Shown piece by piece: positions 1-8,150 of a stretch of 39,489 nucleotides of DNA. This DNA comes from an uncultured Woeseiaceae bacterium. GTDB lineage: Bacteria > Pseudomonadota > Gammaproteobacteria > Steroidobacterales > Woeseiaceae. A program made the position numbers and the translations under genes. The stretch covers positions 6,568 through 46,056 of the forward strand of contig CALZJH010000020.1 of assembly GCA_945787845.1 (NCBI GenBank), read 5' to 3'. Each line of letters opens with the position of its first letter. Within the stretch, counting starts at the first letter, position 1. The notes under the pieces are model-generated. The model worked only from the letters and a program-made list of their open reading frames with translations. It was not told the DNA's origin and did no database searches.

Positions 1-65
1 TGTTCTTCCGGCAGGGGCGGCGCGAAATTGACGGCCGGGTCGGGTTCGACGTCAGCTGCGGCTAG
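1..65 (+). CDS. possible 3' end of an unknown gene running in from the left edge
   Basis: Reading from base 3 gives about 20 codons that end in TAG at 63-65. Nearly all of these codons end in G or C, the pattern expected of true coding frames in this GC-rich DNA, and the other frames are poorer. The tail is too short to recognise. It would be convergent with the histidine kinase gene that ends at 90. A chance open frame at the window edge is a real alternative. Confidence 0.25.
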   Translation, partial: FFRQGRREIDGRVGFDVSCG

Positions 66-68
66 GTT

Positions 69-84
69 TGCTCAATCTTGAGCA
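69..84. terminator. small palindrome between convergent gene ends
   Basis: TGCTCAA at 69-75 pairs with TTGAGCA at 78-84 around a 2-base centre (in RNA the loop would open to at least 4 bases). It lies just outside the stop codon of the kinase gene and just after the putative gene end at 65, where a bidirectional terminator is expected. There is no good T run on either side, so termination is only inferred. Confidence 0.3.
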
Positions 85-89
85 GAAGT

Positions 90-1556
90 TCAGGCGGCCT
101 GGCTGTGTCGCGGTAGTTCGAACTCGAAGCGCGTGCCGGCGTTCACCTTGCTGACCACGGTAATGCGGCTGTCGTGCAGGTCGAGGATCTTTTTGACGAT
201 GGCGAGACCAAGTCCGGATGAGCCGGAGCGGCCGTCACCGGGATTCTCCGAACGGTAATACCGATCGAAGATATGCAATATCTCGTTATCCGGTATTCCC
301 TTGCCCGTGTCGGCAACGGCGACGGCCACGGACTGCGGACGCTCGGCGATGCTCAGCGTAATCTCGCCGCCGATCGGTGTGAACCGGATTGCGTTGCGTA
401 CGAGGTTTTCGAGTACCCGTTGGATGAGGCCAATATCACCGATTGTAAACGCCGAGCTGCTTTCCAGGTTGAGCGACAACGTAATGTCCTTCTTATCGGC
501 CTGTAGCTGGAATTCCTGCGCGATGTCCTGGACCAGTTCGGGTACCGAGAAAGTCTCCAGTTGCGGCGTCACGCTGGCTGAATCCAGCTTGGATAGCTCG
601 AACAGGTCACCGATCAGGCTTCCGAGTCGAACCGTGTGCCGCCGCGCAACCTTGAGATAATGCTGGCGATCCTCATCCGATAAGGAATCGCCCTTGATGA
701 TCAGGGTTTCAAGATACCCCTGCATGGCGGATAGCGGCGTACGAAGATCGTGCGAAATATTCGACACGAGTTCTCGTCGCAGGTCGTCGTTTTCCTTCAG
801 CTGTGCCAGCTGCTCCTTGATCTTGGCGGACATCGAAGCGAACGAATTCGCAAGTTGATCGATCTCGTCGGCACCGAACCGTGAGAGTTCAACTGACGGG
901 CTTTGCTCGAAGTCCGAGTCGGTGACGTGACGAACCTCGCGACTGAGTAACTTGAGCCGCCGGGTCAGGAGACTGAATACAAGAAGACCGACGATAGCGG
1001 CCGCGAGCACGATGGCGACCGCAATGTAGGCACTCATCTTGCCGACGTAGGAGCTGCCGATATCGCGTGACAATGACTCGTAAGTTTGTCCGCCGAGGAT
1101 GACGTACAGGTAACCTTGCAACCGGTCGTCAGAGTGCACTTCGAACGCCGAGAAAACCTTCCGGGTCGAGCCGCTGCGCGGGTCGTCGCCGCGAATCGGC
1201 ATCGTGGCGGTCTCGTCGATCAATGCTCTTAGCGGGGCAAGATCGACGCGGTCGAGCATCACGGTATCCGGCGGCAGACCATGGCCGAGAATTTTGCCCT
1301 CCGTGTCGAGCAGGTAGATCTCGGCGGTCGGGTTGATAATCATCGCGTGGCTTGCAAGTTCCGTGAGGCTGTCGAGGTCGGGCACGCCGCCCGGCATGAG
1401 GTCGGTTACGTACATTGCTATGGGCGCGTTGAGGCGCTGTGTCAGCTCCTCGTAGTACAGCTGCGTATTGATGCGCGCAGTAGCAAAGAACACCACGCCC
1501 ATCAGGATGACGATGACGAGCAGCGCGGCAGACAGCCTGGCGAATAGCGAATGCAT
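90..1556 (-). CDS. membrane sensor histidine kinase (HAMP, HisKA, HATPase)
   Basis: Two-component sensor kinase of about 488 residues. A first membrane helix at residues 8-26 and a second at about 175-197 enclose a periplasmic sensor region of about 145 residues that I cannot assign to a named sensor family. A HAMP linker follows. The phospho-acceptor H-box reads NISHDLRTP with His269. The ATPase part has an N-box around Asn384/Asn388, the G1 motif DTGKG at 416-420 and a GLGLAIV G2 motif. I chose the ATG at 1556 because the protein then begins directly with the membrane helix; longer reading frames would overlap the regulator gene. It starts 5 bases after the stop of the response regulator, so the two are very likely co-transcribed and translationally coupled. 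The stimulus is unknown. Confidence 0.93.
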   Translation of the reverse strand: MHSLFARLSAALLVIVILMGVVFFATARINTQLYYEELTQRLNAPIAMYVTDLMPGGVPDLDSLTELASHAMIINPTAEIYLLDTEGKILGHGLPPDTVMLDRVDLAPLRALIDETATMPIRGDDPRSGSTRKVFSAFEVHSDDRLQGYLYVILGGQTYESLSRDIGSSYVGKMSAYIAVAIVLAAAIVGLLVFSLLTRRLKLLSREVRHVTDSDFEQSPSVELSRFGADEIDQLANSFASMSAKIKEQLAQLKENDDLRRELVSNISHDLRTPLSAMQGYLETLIIKGDSLSDEDRQHYLKVARRHTVRLGSLIGDLFELSKLDSASVTPQLETFSVPELVQDIAQEFQLQADKKDITLSLNLESSSAFTIGDIGLIQRVLENLVRNAIRFTPIGGEITLSIAERPQSVAVAVADTGKGIPDNEILHIFDRYYRSENPGDGRSGSSGLGLAIVKKILDLHDSRITVVSKVNAGTRFEFELPRHSQAA

Positions 1557-1561
1557 CCGTT

Positions 1562-2293
1562 CTACACCGCCACGTTGAGCGAGTCCTGGGCAGCGAACTT
1601 GTAGCCGACTCCCCACACCGTGACGATCAGCTCGGGTTTGGACGGGTTGTGCTCGATCTTGGCCCGCAGGCGGTTGATGTGGGAGTTCACGGTGTGCTCG
1701 TAGCCCTCGTGCCCGTATCCCCAGACTTCGTCGAGCAGGTCCGCGCGCCGAAATACCCGTCCCGGGTTGCGGGCGAAGTAACTGAGTAGGTCGAATTCCC
1801 GTGCCGTTAATTCGATCAGCTGATCGCTGAGCCGCACCTCCCGGCGGGCCGGGTCGATGCGCAGGTTGCCGGCGACCACGAGTTGCGATGCGTCGGGCAT
1901 CTGCTGCGACGGCAACTGCAGGTTTTCGATCCGGCGGAAGATGGCACGAACGCGAGCAACGAGCTCCAGTACGCTAAAGGGCTTCGTCAGGTAGTCGTCG
2001 GCGCCGGTTTCGAGGCCGAGCACACGATCGAGCTCGGACGATTTTGACGTGAGCATGAGTATCGGCAGGTAAGCGCTGTTGCGCCTTATGGCGCGGCAAA
2101 TTTCGAGGCCGTCGGGGCCGGGAAGACACAGGTCGAGAATCGCGAGCGACCAGTTCTCGGAAGTTGCGAGCCGCATGCCGTCGAAGCCATCGCGGGCGAC
2201 GACGACTTCGTCGCACAATTCTCGCAGGTGCAGAGATACCAGGTCGGCGATATCCTGCTCATCTTCCACGAGAAGTATGCGGCGTTTCTTCAT
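1562..2293 (-). CDS. OmpR/PhoB-family response regulator
   Basis: DNA-binding response regulator of 243 residues, the usual length for this family. The receiver domain (1-120) shows the acidic pair near residues 10-12, the phospho-acceptor Asp54 in AILDLCLPGPDG, Thr82 and Lys104 (YLTKPF). The C-terminal half is a winged-helix domain (about 140-235) with the typical LTAREFDLL and HINRLRAKIE segments. The start at 2293 (MKKRRILLVEDE) fits the domain boundary and is preceded by an AGGGGA-type ribosome site. It is the first gene of an operon with the sensor kinase. A pair of 7-bp direct repeats at 2360-2377 upstream suggests autoregulation. Confidence 0.95.
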   Translation of the reverse strand: MKKRRILLVEDEQDIADLVSLHLRELCDEVVVARDGFDGMRLATSENWSLAILDLCLPGPDGLEICRAIRRNSAYLPILMLTSKSSELDRVLGLETGADDYLTKPFSVLELVARVRAIFRRIENLQLPSQQMPDASQLVVAGNLRIDPARREVRLSDQLIELTAREFDLLSYFARNPGRVFRRADLLDEVWGYGHEGYEHTVNSHINRLRAKIEHNPSKPELIVTVWGVGYKFAAQDSLNVAV

Positions 2294-2350
2294 CGAGACA
2301 ATTCCCCTGCGCGCGACACCGCGTTTCTTGTTGCCGGTGAGCGTATTGGG

Positions 2351-2377
2351 ATAGTAGACCGGAAATCTCACGGAAAT
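2351..2377 (-). promoter_or_regulatory. candidate autoregulatory direct repeat and -10 element upstream of the response regulator
   Basis: On the minus strand two identical 7-base half-sites ATTTCCG (plus strand CGGAAAT at 2360-2366 and 2371-2377) are separated by 4 bases, giving an exact 11-bp period. Members of the OmpR/PhoB family bind tandem half-sites with this period as head-to-tail dimers. A TACTAT -10-like hexamer (plus strand 2351-2356) follows 3 bases downstream, so the repeats occupy the spacer and -35 area, as in activator-dependent PhoB-type promoters. The regulator's start codon is about 57 bases further on. Binding is inferred from spacing and position only. Confidence 0.45.
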
Positions 2378-2440
2378 ATCACAGCCCGGTTGCGGCCGGC
2401 GGCACGTCCGTGTGCCACAGGCCGTCGGCGGGTGCCGCGA

Positions 2441-3201
2441 TTAGTCGGAGTGCGGGCGTACGACTTCGATCTCGATTTTGGCAACCGGCTCGCCCCAACC
2501 GTGTACGTTGGGAAGCAGATCAGCGCCGCCATTGATGCCGGCATGGGGAATGACGATACCGTCCTCGGCGATCACTGGATTGCTCATGCCCGTACCCATG
2601 TCGTCGGAAGAAACGCCAATCAGGCCCTGGCACGGCGGTACGATGTCAGCGAAGTCTTCGGTGTTGGTTTCGGTCCGCGCGTCATAGGCACGTGCGAAGA
2701 CCGTCGCCTTGCGCTTCGGCAACGGCAGGCTGTCAATGCCGGTGAAGCCGTCATTGGTGCAAATCAACCGGTGAAGCCGTCATTGGTGCAAATCAACATG
2801 CTTGCGAACGACAGGTACCGAGCTTTGCCGTAGGCAGTGATCGTGTAGGTCTCGGAACTCCCGAAACCCGTTGCACCCGGGTCATTGGCAGGCACCAGCG
2901 GCGCCATCGCGGCGACGACTTCGTGAACTTCGGGATTCTCGGCAAGCGCGTCGAGCAGGGGTGCGCCGTTGCCATTCTCGGCAATCTGTCGAATACTCTC
3001 GCTGGCCGGTTGGCCGACGTTGAAGATCCGTGTTTTGCCCGTGTGGGTTACCAGGATCGGTGGCGTTACCGGCTGGCCTGCGGTCAGGTTGGTGATCGTC
3101 ACCTTGTAGGTTTTGCCGCCGTCACTGCGTGCTGCTTCGGGAGCAAGCATCGTCAGTGCGAGGCCCAGGGTTGCTACAGCTATCAGTTTTGCATTCATCA
3201 T
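2441..3201 (-). pseudogene. spondin-domain secreted protein, frameshifted by a 29-bp duplication
   Basis: The N-terminal part (2764-3201) begins with a signal peptide (residues 1-26, hydrophobic core, cleavage near AARS) and continues with the pattern YKVTITNLTAGQP and ILVTHTG typical of bacterial spondin_N (PF06468) proteins, which are exported or surface-associated. Reading runs through SMLICTNDGFTG and then hits TGA at 2764-2766. The rest of the domain (IDSLPLPKRKATVFARAYDA and onwards, ending at 2441) is open in another frame. A perfect 29-bp tandem repeat sits exactly at the break; deleting one copy restores one continuous protein of about 243 residues. An AGGGGG ribosome site precedes the ATG ATG start. 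Function is unknown in bacteria. It could be a recent inactivation, a phase-variable state or an assembly error. Confidence 0.85.
2739..2796. repeat. perfect 29-bp tandem duplication
   Basis: Bases 2739-2767 and 2768-2796 are identical 29-bp units placed directly head to tail. Since 29 is not a multiple of three, the second copy shifts the reading frame of the spondin-domain gene and creates an immediate TGA. The unit is coding sequence (it encodes LICTNDGFTG on the minus strand), which indicates that it arose by duplication within the gene rather than by insertion of foreign DNA. Confidence 0.97.
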
Positions 3202-3327
3202 CTAACCCCCTTGGGTTGAATTCGGTGGGATTCGCTGAACCATTCAACGAACAGGGGGAAAGCTATCTGGCAACCATCACAGAAGTGTCACGCGGGCATT
3301 GTTATTTGCTAACCACGGTCTCCCGGT

Positions 3328-3906
<579 letters not shown>

Positions 3907-3988
3907 GACAGTTTCTTACTCCGATGTTGTCTGCTGAGTCGCCGCAAAAGGTATCATGTCAGCCAATCGTCGATCGGAGAAATCCCGC

Positions 3989-4483
3989 ATGCCAGAAATT
4001 ACCGCACTGGGCTGGTTTCATACCGTCATGGGGATCATTGCCCTGGTGAGCGGTGCTATCGCGCTGTTCAGGCACAAGGAGATCACCCTGCAGGCGCGCT
4101 CGGGGCAGGTCTACCTCGCAACCACGCTGATTACTGCCGGTACTGCGCTGGCTATTTTTCAGCACGGCGGTTTTGGTCCGGCCCACGGGCTGGCTGTCAT
4201 GACGCTGGCGGCGCTGCTCGTCGGTACCATCGCGTCGATCACCTACCTGTTTGGCCGGCTCTCGCGCCACGTGCGGGCCGTGAGCTACACATCAACGCTG
4301 TTGTTTCACAGCATCCCCGCCGTGACGGACGGCCTGATGCGACTGCCGGTCGGCGACCCCGTGCTGTCTTCGATCGAAGACCCCCTGTTGAAACAGTGCT
4401 ACCTCGGATTGCTGGTGCTGTTCCTGATCGGCGTCAGTTTGCAGCTACGCTGGATTTCCAGGCAGGGATCCGACCTTCGTTAG
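3989..4483 (+). CDS. small integral membrane protein, four predicted helices
   Basis: Start chosen at 3989 ([12 protein letters not shown]) because a GGAGA ribosome site lies 8-9 bases upstream; the in-frame ATG at 3956 would place that site inside the gene. The 164-residue product is largely hydrophobic with about four membrane helices: [31 protein letters not shown], the segment around [21 protein letters not shown], and [15 protein letters not shown] near the end. His residues sit near helix ends (FHT, FQHGG, FHS), reminiscent of DUF2306-like membrane proteins, but I do not recognise the family with certainty. Its last 39 bases overlap the convergent DUF188 gene. Confidence 0.75.
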   Translation: MPEITALGWFHTVMGIIALVSGAIALFRHKEITLQARSGQVYLATTLITAGTALAIFQHGGFGPAHGLAVMTLAALLVGTIASITYLFGRLSRHVRAVSYTSTLLFHSIPAVTDGLMRLPVGDPVLSSIEDPLLKQCYLGLLVLFLIGVSLQLRWISRQGSDLR

Positions 4484-4915
4484 GAAGCGATCCAGTTCAT
4501 TGGCGAAGGTCTGTTTGTCCCGTTGACTGAAGGCAGCGGGTCCCCCGCCCATGTCGACGCCGCTCGCGCGCATGGTGTCGAGGAAGTCACGCATGTTCAG
4601 CCGGGCGCGAATATTCTCGGTCGTGTGCATTTCGCCCCGCGGGCTGAGCGCATGACCGCCTTTCTCGATGACTTCCGCCGCCAATGGAATATCGCCCGTA
4701 ATCACGAGGTCACCGGCATCCAGTCGCTTGACGATTTCGTCATCCGCCACGTCGAAGCCGCGCGGCACCTGTAGCGTATTGATGTTGTCGGAAGAGGGCG
4801 TGCTCAGGGCCTGGTTCGCCACCAGGGTCAGCTGCACGCCGGTTCTGTCGGCTGCCCGGTAGAGGATTTCCTTCACCACTACCGGACAGGCGTCCGCATC
4901 GACCCAGATTCTCAT
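4445..4915 (-). CDS. YaiI/YqxD family protein (DUF188, PIN-like)
   Basis: About 156 residues, matching the usual length. It opens with the family hallmark [18 protein letters not shown] and continues with [27 protein letters not shown] and [13 protein letters not shown]. The family has a PIN-like nuclease fold with conserved Asp residues (Asp6 and Asp8 here, and the aspartates of the DDEI and TGD segments); its cellular role is not established. Start chosen at 4915 because family members begin at [11 protein letters not shown]; a longer start at 4957 is possible. The 3' end overlaps the end of the convergent membrane-protein gene by 39 bases. Confidence 0.92.
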   Translation of the reverse strand: MRIWVDADACPVVVKEILYRAADRTGVQLTLVANQALSTPSSDNINTLQVPRGFDVADDEIVKRLDAGDLVITGDIPLAAEVIEKGGHALSPRGEMHTTENIRARLNMRDFLDTMRASGVDMGGGPAAFSQRDKQTFANELDRFLTKVGSLPGNPA

Positions 4916-5035
4916 AGGTGGAACCTGCTGGCTTTGCCAGTTGAAGTCAATCTGCATGCGGTTCCGTGCGCCAGGCGCTAGCGTATCCGTTTCCCTCTAC
5001 TATGCTTAGGACAGGACACAAAAGGGGGTAATGCC

Positions 5036-6589
5036 ATGAAAACTGTATCTCCGATTCTCTCGATGGCCCTGGCGCTGGTTTTTGTCTCTGCCTGTGGGCA
5101 AAAAGCCGACGAACCGGCTCCCGCGGCCACTGAGGCGGGAGCAGCCGCTGAGATGCCGATCGCCCATGATGCGCGGGGCATGATATTGCCGGCTACGACA
5201 GAGAGCGCCGAGGCTCGTCAGCACTATATGGCGGGATGGGCCAATTTCGAGAACAGCCGATTCAATGCAGCACACAATCACTTCCTGGAAGCGGTCGCTG
5301 CAGATCCGAATTTCGCAATGGGACACCTCATGGCTGCCATTGCGGCGCCGTCAACCGAGGCCTTTGTCGCCAGCCTGAATCGAGCGACCGAGACCAAGAT
5401 CAAGGTATCGGAAGAAGAACAGATTCTGATTGGCGCGTTCGAGAATGCGCTGGCATCCGATGCGCAGGCATTGATTTCCGCGCTCAAGGAAATGACCTCG
5501 ATGTACCCCGACTCGCCCCGGGCCTGGGTGTTCCTGGGTAATGCGCTGACCAACGTGAATAACGCTGCGGACGCGCGCGCGGCTTACACCCGGGCGATGG
5601 AGCTCGATCCTGAGCACGTGCCTGCACACATCAATCTCGGCAATAATTACCTGACGCTGGAACCCAAGGACTTCGCCGAGGCGGAAAAACACTTCATGCA
5701 TGCCGTGGAGCTTACGCCCAATGAACCGAATCCCCACGATCTGCTGGGGGACGTGCATCGAGCGCAGGGAAATCTTGAAGCCGCCTACAAGGATTACACG
5801 AAGGCCGCAGAGCTGGCGCCGGACCTCGGTGCCGGTCTGCAGCAGCGCGGTCACGTGAATTCGTTCCTTGGCAATTATGATGAGGCACGTGCGGACTATT
5901 CACGCTCTGCCGAACTCGAAACCGCGCGCGGCGCAACGGGCGGCGGCTTCTTCCTGGTCTACCGGGCCTACGTCAACCTGCACGAAGGAGATTTCGATGC
6001 GGCCATTGCCGAGCTCCAGGGTATCGCCGACTCGGCTGATGAGGACTACCCGTCGGTTGCCCAGGACCTCAAGGTTAACGCGTTGACCAACATTGCACTG
6101 ATCGCAACCGAGACAGGCAACCGTGAGGTCGCGAGTGCGGCCATTGAGGCGGCGGCCGCTGTCCTGTACCAACAAGCCGACGATGTCGGGTCGGCGGATC
6201 TGCTGGACGCGGCAGAGGCTACGGTCGCCTATATGAAAGGTCTGCTCGCAGCCCGGCTGGGTGATACGGACCGCGCGGCGGCATCTGCGAAGGCCTTCAA
6301 AGGACACGTGGCATCAAGCACCAACCCGAGGAAGCTCGAGCGCATGCACGAGATTCACGGGATGGCCGCGTATTACCAGGAGGACTACGCCGCAGCCGTT
6401 GAGCACCTTTCCCAGGGTGACCACCTGAATAACATGTACACGAAGTACTACCTTGCGCGAGCACACGAGGAGGCGGGCAACGCTGATGAAGCGAAGCGGC
6501 TTTACGACGAACTCGCCGTGTACAACTTCAATGGCCCGGGTTACGCGATGTTCCGCAAGGACATCCTGAAACGAGCTGCGGCGGGCTGA
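5036..6589 (+). CDS. TPR-repeat lipoprotein
   Basis: A 517-residue exported lipoprotein: residues 1-20 are a signal peptide ending in the lipobox VSAC, followed by a low-complexity Ala/Glu/Pro linker. Most of the rest is made of tetratricopeptide repeats, seen for example as AHNHFLEAVAADPNFAMGHL, DARAAYTRAMELDPEHVPAH and AEKHFMHAVELTPNEP, with more degenerate repeats to the C-terminus (ARAHEEAGNADEAKRLYDEL). It probably acts as a protein-interaction scaffold in the periplasm or at the membrane; its partner is unknown. An AGGGGG ribosome site lies 7-8 bases before the ATG. It is convergent with the next gene with only 4 bases between the stops. Confidence 0.9.
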   Translation: MKTVSPILSMALALVFVSACGQKADEPAPAATEAGAAAEMPIAHDARGMILPATTESAEARQHYMAGWANFENSRFNAAHNHFLEAVAADPNFAMGHLMAAIAAPSTEAFVASLNRATETKIKVSEEEQILIGAFENALASDAQALISALKEMTSMYPDSPRAWVFLGNALTNVNNAADARAAYTRAMELDPEHVPAHINLGNNYLTLEPKDFAEAEKHFMHAVELTPNEPNPHDLLGDVHRAQGNLEAAYKDYTKAAELAPDLGAGLQQRGHVNSFLGNYDEARADYSRSAELETARGATGGGFFLVYRAYVNLHEGDFDAAIAELQGIADSADEDYPSVAQDLKVNALTNIALIATETGNREVASAAIEAAAAVLYQQADDVGSADLLDAAEATVAYMKGLLAARLGDTDRAAASAKAFKGHVASSTNPRKLERMHEIHGMAAYYQEDYAAAVEHLSQGDHLNNMYTKYYLARAHEEAGNADEAKRLYDELAVYNFNGPGYAMFRKDILKRAAAG

Positions 6590-6593
6590 CTGA

Positions 6594-8111
6594 CTAGTTC
6601 ATCATCAGCTCACGCATCTTCTCGATCTGGTCGTCCTCCGAGACGAGTTCTCCGTCGTGGTAGAACATGACGAGCCGCAGTGGGACGTTGTTCCAGGCCA
6701 TTTGCGCGACATTGTCCGGGCTGATGCTGTGCCGACCGAGAACGGCCTCGGTCGGCCAGTCGAACACGGGGAATGATATATAGGCGAGTTCGGAACAGAC
6801 GATCTTGTCGGTGGTGTTCACGTCAAAATTAAAGTCGTATTTCTTGCCGACCTGGCGGAACGCCATGAGCAGGGCTTCGCGTACGTCGTCGTTCCGGGTC
6901 TCGTCATTGAACACCGGGCGTAATATGGCAAGGTCATCGACATTCATGAATTCCTCGAGACTGCTGAGCTGTACGCCGCTGCGCAGTGCTTCGATAATGC
7001 GATGTTCGTCGTTGATGCTGTCAGCGTACTGCTTTACCAACAGCTCATTCCAGACGCCTGCCTCGACTAACTCGGCCTGCGTACCTGTCCAGATAGCGAC
7101 GTGACCGAAATGTCCGGGAATAAGCTTGTCCGTGAGTCGAAACGGTGTTTTTTCAAGAAGAATATCGAGTGGCTGCAGTTGTGACTGAATCTGCTGTAAG
7201 GCATCTTCGTCGCCATACAGTTTTCCCTTGCGCGACTCATACAGCCCCACGGAATCGCCAAAGAGGCCGCTGAGTATGTCCATGCCGCCGGCGGCGCCTT
7301 CGGCCGTCCTGTCGACGGCAATGCGTTCGAAGGCCTGGAACTTGTTGCCGGCAATTTCGCCGACGCGGATCTTTTTGACGTACGCATACGACGGACTCGA
7401 CTCGATGAGGTGCATAAGGTACGCCTCGTTTGAGTCCTCGTGCGCATCGTCGAACAGTGATTTCTGCTCCTCGTAGAACTCGATGGCGCGCCTCGCGCGA
7501 TGCCGGACTTCAATCGAGTTCGCGGCCAGTGTCGCTTCGGCCAGCTTGTTGGCGGCGAGGCCGAAGCCCATGTCCGGATCATTGATGATGCGACGCAGGC
7601 GCTCGTCCTGCTCGAATTGCACAGCGCCGATCAGGTAGTTGTCGTAAAGCGTCAGCGCAGCGCCCAGCGAAAGCATGAGTGCCTTGAGGCGCAGTTGCGG
7701 GCTGATGTCGAACGCTTGCAGCAGATCCGGCTCGGCGTCGACGGCACACTCGTAGGCGCTGGCGATATCGTAAAGATCTTCACGCATGTCCAGGTAGACA
7801 TCGGTGCCGCTCTTTAGCGTGACGAGGTCGCGGCTCGAGAGCGGCGCGTCCTGGTCCGCCTGCAGCCGCCTGGAGATGGCGAGCATCTCCGAGCGCGCCA
7901 CCAGGCTCTGCTCAACCAGTAGCTGCAGGTCGGCCAGTTTTCGATTGAAGATCTCGACAGGGTCGACACCGCTCTCAAGCGTCTCACCCAGCTGTTCGTA
8001 GCAGGCGGTTGCCCGTCGGGTCTCGTTAATCGACAGACGTACGGCGTTGAGCGCGATCGCTGCAACGGCAACGACCGCAATGCCGGCGGTAATAGTGATC
8101 AGGCGCTTCAT
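6594..8111 (-). CDS. membrane-anchored YiiX/YebB-like NlpC/P60-fold cysteine hydrolase
   Basis: A 505-residue protein with one N-terminal membrane helix or uncleaved signal (residues 4-21) and a mainly helical middle region of about 280 residues with no recognised domain. The last 180 residues look like the permuted papain-like YiiX/YebB family (PF05708): LIPGHFGHVAIWTG supplies the catalytic-type His of the GH-x-x-HVAI segment, and DKIVCSELAYISFPVFDWP holds the CSEL catalytic-type Cys. Members act on amide or lipid bonds in the cell envelope, but substrates are poorly known. The SD sequence GAGGAG lies in the loop of a small hairpin at 8113-8135, just before the ATG. It is downstream of and possibly co-transcribed with the opine-dehydrogenase-like gene, with a 39-base gap. 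Confidence 0.85.
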   Translation of the reverse strand: MKRLITITAGIAVVAVAAIALNAVRLSINETRRATACYEQLGETLESGVDPVEIFNRKLADLQLLVEQSLVARSEMLAISRRLQADQDAPLSSRDLVTLKSGTDVYLDMREDLYDIASAYECAVDAEPDLLQAFDISPQLRLKALMLSLGAALTLYDNYLIGAVQFEQDERLRRIINDPDMGFGLAANKLAEATLAANSIEVRHRARRAIEFYEEQKSLFDDAHEDSNEAYLMHLIESSPSYAYVKKIRVGEIAGNKFQAFERIAVDRTAEGAAGGMDILSGLFGDSVGLYESRKGKLYGDEDALQQIQSQLQPLDILLEKTPFRLTDKLIPGHFGHVAIWTGTQAELVEAGVWNELLVKQYADSINDEHRIIEALRSGVQLSSLEEFMNVDDLAILRPVFNDETRNDDVREALLMAFRQVGKKYDFNFDVNTTDKIVCSELAYISFPVFDWPTEAVLGRHSISPDNVAQMAWNNVPLRLVMFYHDGELVSEDDQIEKMRELMMN

Positions 8112-8112
8112 A

Positions 8113-8142
8113 GCGGGGCTCCTCGGGCTCCCCGCGATTATA
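8113..8142 (-). promoter_or_regulatory. TATAAT -10-like element and hairpin holding the ribosome site
   Basis: On the minus strand a perfect TATAAT (plus strand 8137-8142) is followed at once by GCGGGG (8130-8135) that can pair with CCCCGC (8113-8118), one base before the start codon of the YiiX-like gene. The 11-base loop contains the GAGGAG ribosome site. No good -35 hexamer stands 16-18 bases upstream, so the promoter is weakly supported. If transcription starts about 7 bases after TATAAT, the hairpin may be only partly included; read-through from the upstream gene would include all of it. Confidence 0.35.
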
Positions 8143-8150
8143 GCCTTGAA

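Noticed and set aside
2401..2416. Possible terminator hairpin (GGCAC/GTGCC) after the spondin-domain gene
   Set aside because: Only 5 bp of stem and no T run; not convincing.
2441..2767. A separate 108-residue gene starting at TTG next to the spondin-domain gene
   Set aside because: Its sequence is the direct continuation of the spondin domain; the split is fully explained by the 29-bp duplication, and the start lies inside the repeat.
3215..3248. Inverted repeat GTTGAAT/ATTCAAC upstream of the spondin-domain gene
   Set aside because: 7-bp arms 20 bases apart could be an operator but also chance; no supporting second site.
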